This document shows positions 58,301 to 64,000 of a stretch of DNA of 64,000 bases, in pieces. The notes beneath the pieces are model-generated. The model searched no databases and was not told the DNA's origin. It saw only the letters and a list, made by a program, of their open reading frames with translations. The stretch covers positions 4,650,001-4,714,000 of the forward strand of contig JAUKTV010000001.1 of NCBI GenBank assembly GCA_030549205.1, written 5' to 3'. Each line of letters begins with the position of its first letter. Within the stretch, counting starts at the first letter, position 1. The position numbers were made by a program, and so were the translations under genes. Source of the stretch: Apiosordaria backusii (Eukaryota > Ascomycota > Sordariomycetes > Sordariales > Lasiosphaeriaceae).

Positions 58301-58993
58301 TCTGACGACGATGTTCCGACCTGAGCTGAATCGAGTTTTCGAGCAGAGCGGAGCGGGCACGCTTGTGCCACTCGAGCGGTTCTCGCCTTCTCCGTCCCTT
58401 TGACTTTGTGCTTCGTAACAAGTGGGCGAACACGACGCCAACCCGCGTATCTCTGCCTGCTTGAGGCAGGCATTTTCCCTTGAGCTCTGAGTGACATGTG
58501 TGGATTGGGTGCATCCGGACAGGAAAATGGGTGTGTGTATGGAAGGAGGAAAAGAAGATTCGGTGGCAGGACGACCGAGACATAAACTAGGAGAGCGGGT
58601 GTAGTAGATAACAACGGATTCCTTTTGGTTTCGTCTCGGGAAGCTTCGACACAGCCAACCCATAGACAGCCTCCAGGGACACAATCCTGTGTTTCCGTCC
58701 CATCCTTTGATAAGAGAAGCAACCTTCTCCAGACCGCAGCACTCACACTTGCACTTGCACTCACACACACACACACACTCACTCACTCACACCTCACACA
58801 CACCGTGCCCCCTGACAGGACAGGGCAGCCACACACAGGGCTGAAGGCACAATGTAAAGTGAAACCGAGACTGAGACCAGGACTGAGATATTAAAAAAAC
58901 ATATGAACCCACCTTTTGCTTCCGGCGTTTGCAGGAATCACAGGCTTGAGCAGTGCGCTGGCGCTTGTCGTCGGGAACCTTGGGTCGCGTCAT
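55332..58993 (-). CDS. Zn2Cys6 transcription factor with fungal_trans domain
   Basis: Proposed exons are 58993-58913, 58144-57700, 57633-57416, 57357-56312, 56255-55466 and 55357-55332, giving about 868 aa if one base is restored. The zinc cluster is split by a 768-nt intron: ACDSCKRRKQK / CNGVKPCQTCIRRKLTC, a perfect C-x2-C-x6-C-x5-C-x2-C-x6-C. A Ser/Pro linker precedes the fungal_trans domain (FDRKQFMQSVEACYRDPPSA, LFLVLALGLLFAAPVPGS, SVQALSLMTLYMLTIPKRNT, GMAVRSAYALGLHRE, RRNLWKTLFILDRFLAATLG, RPTAISGHDCS). The C-terminal part holds Gln-rich runs and DFDNLWSNWLNLPG, a likely activation motif. At an A4 run (55817-55820) the frame breaks: SSLPHDPGLLTPQQSPK / MPLSDILAPTQDTRM reads through only with an added A. 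The final 108-nt intron (GTGCGT) is inferred. The regulon is unknown; the dioxygenase is a candidate target. Confidence 0.85.
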
Positions 58994-61900
58994 GGTGGAG
59001 AAGGGGGAAGGGGGCTCAGTTGGGAGTAGGAAGGGCTCTCAGGCGCCCCGCCATCGGGTAGCAGACCTCTCGAGAGACAAACAGCAGCCGCAAGCAAGGC
59101 AAGGCAAGGTGCAACGGGCGATCTGGAGACGCGAGCTCGAAGGGCGACGGGCTCCTAGTGCGATCGGAAGCGGCGCCGTCAGAGAGGGCAAGGGCCTGGC
59201 GGAGCGGATGATGCACGAAACAGCGTCGGCAGCAGGTCCGGGAATATGGATAAGGGGGATGATAGGGGGGAGGGGGAACGGGGTGTCGGAAGATGTATGT
59301 AGGTCGACGTCGGCAGGGGCCTGGCAGCTGGGTTTTGCTTGGGCTCCTGGCAGCAAGAGGAAGCAAGCTGGTCGAGTTCCTTGTCGCCCGCAGGAACAGC
59401 AGCGGGAGAAGGGCTGGTGGCACGAACCACCGCTGTGCCGCGCTTTGATTCCGAGTCGCAGTTGATCTGGAGCTGTGAGCTGCGAATGGAGCCCTGTCGT
59501 TGGGGAAGGCCCAGAGTCAGCGCTACTGATGAAACTATATCTCGCGGCTCTGGCACTAAAGTAGGTTATGTACTGTATATCAGTCGGCTGTTGGTGCTGC
59601 CCGAGTTGCTGCTTGGTGTGATCATCCAGGATGAGATGAGGAGGAAGGAAATGGAGATCGTGGGGTTCGGGGGGACAAGGACGTCGGATATGGGATATGG
59701 GGTCCAGGTAAGGACTGAACCGGACTACAGCACGACGAGGTCGACTACTACTTTGTAGGAAAGAGTATGTAGGAACCCTGTTCCTGCTTGCTTTGCTTTG
59801 CTTGCTTTGCTTTGCTTGCTTTGCTGATGAGGCTGGTGCCGTCCGTCTGAACTGGTGGCATGGGCACTTTGGATGAAATCGGCCGTGCGGCATCGCTCCT
59901 TATTTTGCGCCCAAATCTACCCAAGATCTCTCGTCGATGCACGATAGCCAGTGACCGGCTTGTCTGTCAAAGCTGGCATCGAGCCTCAGCGGCCAAGGGA
60001 AGTGGGCCCAAGTACTTGAATAACGCACGCTGCCAGCTACACGTATGCGCGGCTGCATGAGGGAGGCATCAGAAGAGGGACGCTGCGGGGAAGAGGACGA
60101 GACTTGTCAACAAGCCTACCCTCCATCAAGCCTCGCTTCCAGGTTGTCCACACAAGAGATATAGAGAAACATATGCAGGATCCCCGCACTCCAAACGACG
60201 TGCCGAGGCCGGTGTGATTTGACGTGATAAGAGGAGGCATGGTGCTGGTGGCGTCAAGGTTTCATGAGGGGACATCTGAAGAAGAAGGGTGCCCAGCTTC
60301 CGCTTCAGGTTGCTTGCTGCATGAGAGCCCCATGGGACGAGACTCGCCGAGATAGCCCGAACAGTGTGACACATCATCTCGATGCTGCGGCCTGTCGTTG
60401 CGACCATGGTGCCATGGTGGGTGGGTGTCCGCCCAATGCTGCTCTGGCCGATCAATCATGAAGTTTGACTGCCATCTCGGGCATCTGGAGGTCCATAAAC
60501 AAACCATGGTTGCTTCTGTTGGGTATTGGTTGAGCCCGAAGATGGGTGGTGGGGGTTGAAGTGGTGAAGTTCCGTTGTAAGCTGTGCCCGTCGATATTCT
60601 CGAAAACCAAATGCGGGGTTTATGACAGCAAAAGGGCCATCGGATAATGCACCTAAAATGCCTCGATTGACAGTGAGAGAAGCGCTACAAAAGCCTTAAC
60701 AGTTCCTCCCGACAGCTGCCCAAGCAGTGGAAGTGGGCCTTTCCGAGGTGTTAGTGGCCACTAAGAGCTCATTAAAAGCAATGCGCTGGGGGGGCCGCTG
60801 CGGCAGGTGCCTAGCGCGTGCGTTGGACCCCAGACGGGTGGAAAGTGGAGAGCGTTACGATCAGAGACATTCCCTGTCTTGATTTCACATCACATCCCGT
60901 CGTCCCGTCGCTTCCACAATTCTTCAACACCTTTTGACGCTGGCCCCCACGACACGGAGCGGCAGGAGGTGGGAAAAGGTCCTACTGATTGGACTGATTC
61001 GTGACTATCCCGAAGATTGGACGCAGCTTGCTTTTTCGGCATTCCCCTTCGGACACTCGGCTGATATATACGGACCTCACCAAGCGAAGAGGCGAATCAG
61101 CGAGTAGACGGACGGGATGTGGGAGATACAGACGAAAAATGGGGGGTGGTGCGCGCGGCAGCAACTGCTTCTCCCCGGACAAGCAAGCTCCTCGGCTGGT
61201 CTGCTGTGTTCCCAAGGCGTCGCCGCGAGGCTTGAGAGACACACAGGTAACACCGCTCATAAGACCTGCGACCACCACCAGACCACCAGGAGTCCTGACG
61301 AGACCAGCTGACTTGTTCGGCGTGGTCCAGATGAGATGACGATGTGCCGGACCACCCTGGGACACGACACGGCTGGGGATGTTCTGGACACACCAGCTGG
61401 AAATCTGGACCGCGGACCACTTCAGCTCGCTGCACCCTCGGAGCCGGGAGAACTTTGCTCTCACTTGATCTCATTCGTATCTGTCAACGTCTGCCGGTGC
61501 CCGCATCGCCGGTTCCGTGCCGCACGCCGGCCGATTGCCCAGTCTTCGTCTGATGCCCGGGTTCGTCCTCAGCTCCAATCTAGGATCATGACGACTTGAA
61601 CATGGTCGAATCGGGAAAGGATGGTCTCCCCGCACTTCCCTGCGGCTGCAGGCTTCCCCAGAATCGCTAAATCGAGGTTCAACAGGTCCCCGAGCCAGTT
61701 GCCTCTTCTCTTTTCCCAGCAGCCACACGACGCACATCACGCTAACCCCACAGGTCGAGGGGGGCAAGTGCAATCACAAACGACCTTGTGTCTGGAGTAC
61801 AGTCCCCCCGCATGCTCAATGATGCGGCTGGTGTAACCTCTCCCGCCAATGGATTCCTGGGACCCCAAGAGGCGACCCTTTTGACCCTTCGCCGCCGTAG

Positions 61901-62848
61901 CCCAGCACTCCTCGATATCAAGCCAAACCGGCGTCCCAAGTGGGCTTTTTCTCTGCCGCGTGATCACAGGCCGGGTTACGCTGTGCTGTGTGCATACGCC
62001 ATTCTGTAGCCCCTGAGCCATGACAGAATTGAGTCTGTCTGCCGTCCGAGCCTCTTCTTCCTGTCAGGTCCCAATAAGAGCTTTGCCGGCCCGAACCATC
62101 CCACTCTGGCTATTGCGGAGCATCTTAGGGGGCACGTGGTGCTGCTATGGATACTCGCAAACGCCTCTCTGATCCTCTTGCGGCTCGGGCCCGGCATGTC
62201 AGTGGTCGGAAGAAGGCGAGGAGGTGCGGGTTGCAAGCAACATGTTGCTTCTTTCCTGATGTTGCTTAGACCCGCACCCCCTTTCTGTGAGCAGATTTCC
62301 CGTTTTGTGGGGAATTTGAACGGAGGGGGGGCATCCATCCCGTCACCATGGATATGCCGTCCGTGGTAGTGCCGTGGTAGTTCCATGATTCCGCAGTCAT
62401 ATCGTTGACTGTCAACACGTGCCGAACATCACATTCAGGTCATTTTCGTTTGTCCTCCATCTTGGCGGGTCTCACCAGGGTCCTGGATGACCTAGTGGGA
62501 TATCTCCGGAGACTGACGTACGTCCCTTGGAACATCATGATGTCTGAGACCTGTCTGCTGGAAAGTATATATATCAGATGGTTGCCCATTGTTTTCGTCC
62601 CATCGTTCTGGTGATCATTTGAGTCTCTTCTTCCTTGATACCATCTTCACCTTCTTGATAACCCACCAATGAACTCGTCCCCCACAATGTTGGAGACAAC
62701 ACCTCTTCCGTCGTGGGAGCGACAATGGCGTGACAGGAGCAAGAGCAAGAGAGCAACAAAGCCTCTCCACAAGAAAGAGGTCAATCATGTTTCCCAACAA
62801 ACCCTCCTCCTCTTCTCGACGCTACGGTACTACCTGGGAACATTGAAA
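58994..62848. other. 3.9-kb gene-poor region
   Basis: Divergent upstream regions of the zinc-cluster gene and the CoA-transferase gene. Open frames are short, and the longest (59039-59893 minus) is compositionally biased (Lys/Ser/Gln runs from the microsatellite at 59786). No RNA gene seen. Confidence 0.4.
59786..59826. repeat. GCTTT/GCTTGCTTT microsatellite
   Basis: Alternating GCTTT and GCTT units, about 40 bp, in the upstream region of the zinc-cluster gene. Confidence 0.8.
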
Positions 62849-64000
62849 ATGGACAACAAGCAGATATCGAGAGCTGCCATGAAGCCCAAGCCGTACTCTG
62901 TCATTGACGGGGCCAGGCAAGCATTGAGCTCTCTCGAGGAGCTCTGCAGACACGAGCTTCCAGAGAACTTTTCCGCTCTTGCTGGAAATGTCAACATAAC
63001 GTCGTCATCGGGCCAGGGAAACAAAATACACTTCCCCACTCCGCTCAAAGAGCAAGACGCCACCGCGGCTATCAAAGGTCTGGAAGCCCGTATCGCCAGT
63101 GCCATTGCCAATCTGCGCTACGGCGCGGAGAAGCGGACGGTTACGGTGGATATTGACAAGATATCCGGCTTCTTGATGTCTGCCTACCTGACCACGATCG
63201 ACGGGATGGACAAGACTGACCCCGGTGTCAAGGAGCGGATACCAGGTATGTGCTATCAAAAGAGTCTTCACAAAACAAGCCCGAGACTAAAAACCCCTTC
63301 AGATACGGACCTAAACAAGGCCCAATCCATTCTCTACCGCCGCCTCTCGGCCAATCTGTACAGCACCAAAATTCCTGGAGAGTACTACCACATCCACGGC
63401 TCTCTCAACGCAGACATCACCCTGGAAATGCTCGGCCTCCCCAAGCACCGCCCCGATCTGACCAACTACCGAGAATGCATCAACACAATCGAAGCAGCCG
63501 TCATGAAACACACCGCTGCCGAACTAGACACCCTCAACCTCCAAAACCGACAGGCAGGCATCAAGGCGTACACCTGGGAGCAATTCCAGGAACTACCCCA
63601 CGGCAAAGCGATGTGTTCCCTCCCCCCATTCACAGTCAAGCCCAACCCACTTGACACCACCACCCCGCCCATCCCCTTTTCCCCGTCCTCCACCTCCGGC
63701 AATCAATTCGCGCTGAGCGGTATCAAAGTCCTAGAGTTATGCCGTATCATCGCCGGCCCTACCATCGGCCGCTCCCTAGCCGCCCACGGAGCCCAAGTCA
63801 TCAAAATCACCTGCCCCACCCTCCCGGATGTCCCTTTTTTTCAATTGGACGTCAACACAGGGAAGCACTGCATTTCTCTCGATCTCAAATCCTGCCCTTC
63901 CGACCGTGAGGTCTTTTCTTCTCTTCTCGCCGAAGCAGACGTGTTAATCGATGGCTACCGACCCGGTGCACTAGCTAAACTGGGGTATTCCCCTGCCTTC
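62849..64000 (+). CDS. CaiB/BaiF-type CoA-transferase family protein, 3' end outside window
   Basis: Exon 62849-63245 joins 63303 onwards (G/AT across a GTATGT...TTCAG intron). At least 364 residues are seen. An N-terminal region (KPYSVIDGARQALSSLEELC, DIDKISGFLMSAYLTTIDG, AQSILYRRLSANLYSTKIPG, YYHIHGSLNADITLEMLGLP) precedes the class III CoA-transferase domain, which starts near residue 270 with LSGIKVLELCRIIAGPTIG, RSLAAHGAQVIKI and TGKHCISLDLKS, then DVLIDGYRPGALAKLGYSP. This is the long fungal form, where the first part resembles a degenerate half-domain. Class III enzymes move CoA between carboxylic acids or racemise 2-methylacyl-CoA; the substrate here is unknown. The catalytic Asp should lie beyond the window. 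The start at 62849 is chosen; an in-frame ATG at 62669 would add 60 residues of non-conserved look. Confidence 0.85.
   Translation, partial: MDNKQISRAAMKPKPYSVIDGARQALSSLEELCRHELPENFSALAGNVNITSSSGQGNKIHFPTPLKEQDATAAIKGLEARIASAIANLRYGAEKRTVTVDIDKISGFLMSAYLTTIDGMDKTDPGVKERIPGMCYQKSLHKTSPRLKTPSDTDLNKAQSILYRRLSANLYSTKIPGEYYHIHGSLNADITLEMLGLPKHRPDLTNYRECINTIEAAVMKHTAAELDTLNLQNRQAGIKAYTWEQFQELPHGKAMCSLPPFTVKPNPLDTTTPPIPFSPSSTSGNQFALSGIKVLELCRIIAGPTIGRSLAAHGAQVIKITCPTLPDVPFFQLDVNTGKHCISLDLKSCPSDREVFSSLLAEADVLIDGYRPGALAKLGYSPAF

Noticed and set aside
59039..59893. Minus-strand open frame (284 codons)
   Set aside because: Composition comes from the GCTTT repeat (KQSKQSK) and Pro/Arg-rich GC DNA; no domain.
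1..64000. CRISPR array or bacterial-type operon
   Set aside because: None present; introns, tRNA and 5S organisation are eukaryotic.

Overview
The window is nuclear DNA of a filamentous ascomycete, most likely a sordariomycete close to Sordariales. This rests on short introns (mostly 50-110 nt) with GTATGT/GTAAGT donors and CTAAC-type branch points, on a single dispersed 5S rRNA gene, and on typical fungal families: HET domain, Zn2Cys6 factor, CE5 and GH16 enzymes, OPT transporter, Bni4, Rix1, Ypp1, Cbp3. I read seventeen protein-coding genes, two broken genes, one tRNA, one 5S rRNA, two copies of a tRNA-like dispersed element and several microsatellites. Exon junctions were worked out by hand from frame continuity and splice consensus.

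Layout. 0-11.5 kb: C2H2 zinc-finger protein, a multi-pass membrane protein, a bactofilin-like beta-helix protein and an ING/PHD chromatin protein, all on +. 11.8-13.7 kb: an accessory island with tRNA-like repeat copy A next to a decayed HET-domain gene. 13.7-20.4 kb: tRNA-dihydrouridine synthase Dus1 and a Bni4-like PP1-targeting protein on -. 20.4-26 kb holds no gene I can support. 26-33 kb is mixed accessory sequence: CE5 esterase, a frameshifted unknown gene, a large membrane protein of unknown function, repeat copy B, 5S rRNA and a GH16 enzyme.

34-50 kb is a dense conserved block: WW-domain protein, Rix1 (ribosome biogenesis), Ypp1 (PI4-kinase complex), dihydrofolate reductase, Cbp3 (complex III assembly), tRNA-Val(AAC), mitochondrial beta-ketoacyl-ACP synthase and an OPT transporter. 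50.3-53.7 kb is gene-poor. 53.7-59 kb holds an intradiol ring-cleavage dioxygenase tail-to-tail with a Zn2Cys6 regulator. After another gene-poor 3.8 kb, a CaiB/BaiF-type CoA-transferase gene runs off the right end.

The most striking pattern is a set of apparent single-base losses, mostly in short homopolymers: two in Ypp1, two in the unknown gene at 27.3-27.9 kb, one in the Zn2Cys6 factor and one in the HET relic. Adding one base to the run restores a sensible frame each time. This looks like a sequencing or assembly artefact rather than mass pseudogenisation, although the HET gene also carries lesions of other kinds. The best biological candidates for follow-up are the tRNA-like repeat pair with Pol III box matches, the eukaryotic bactofilin-like protein, and several splice oddities: a GC-AG intron, a probable ATG-only exon, in-frame introns that mimic coding sequence, a NAGNAG acceptor and a 768-nt intron inside a zinc cluster.
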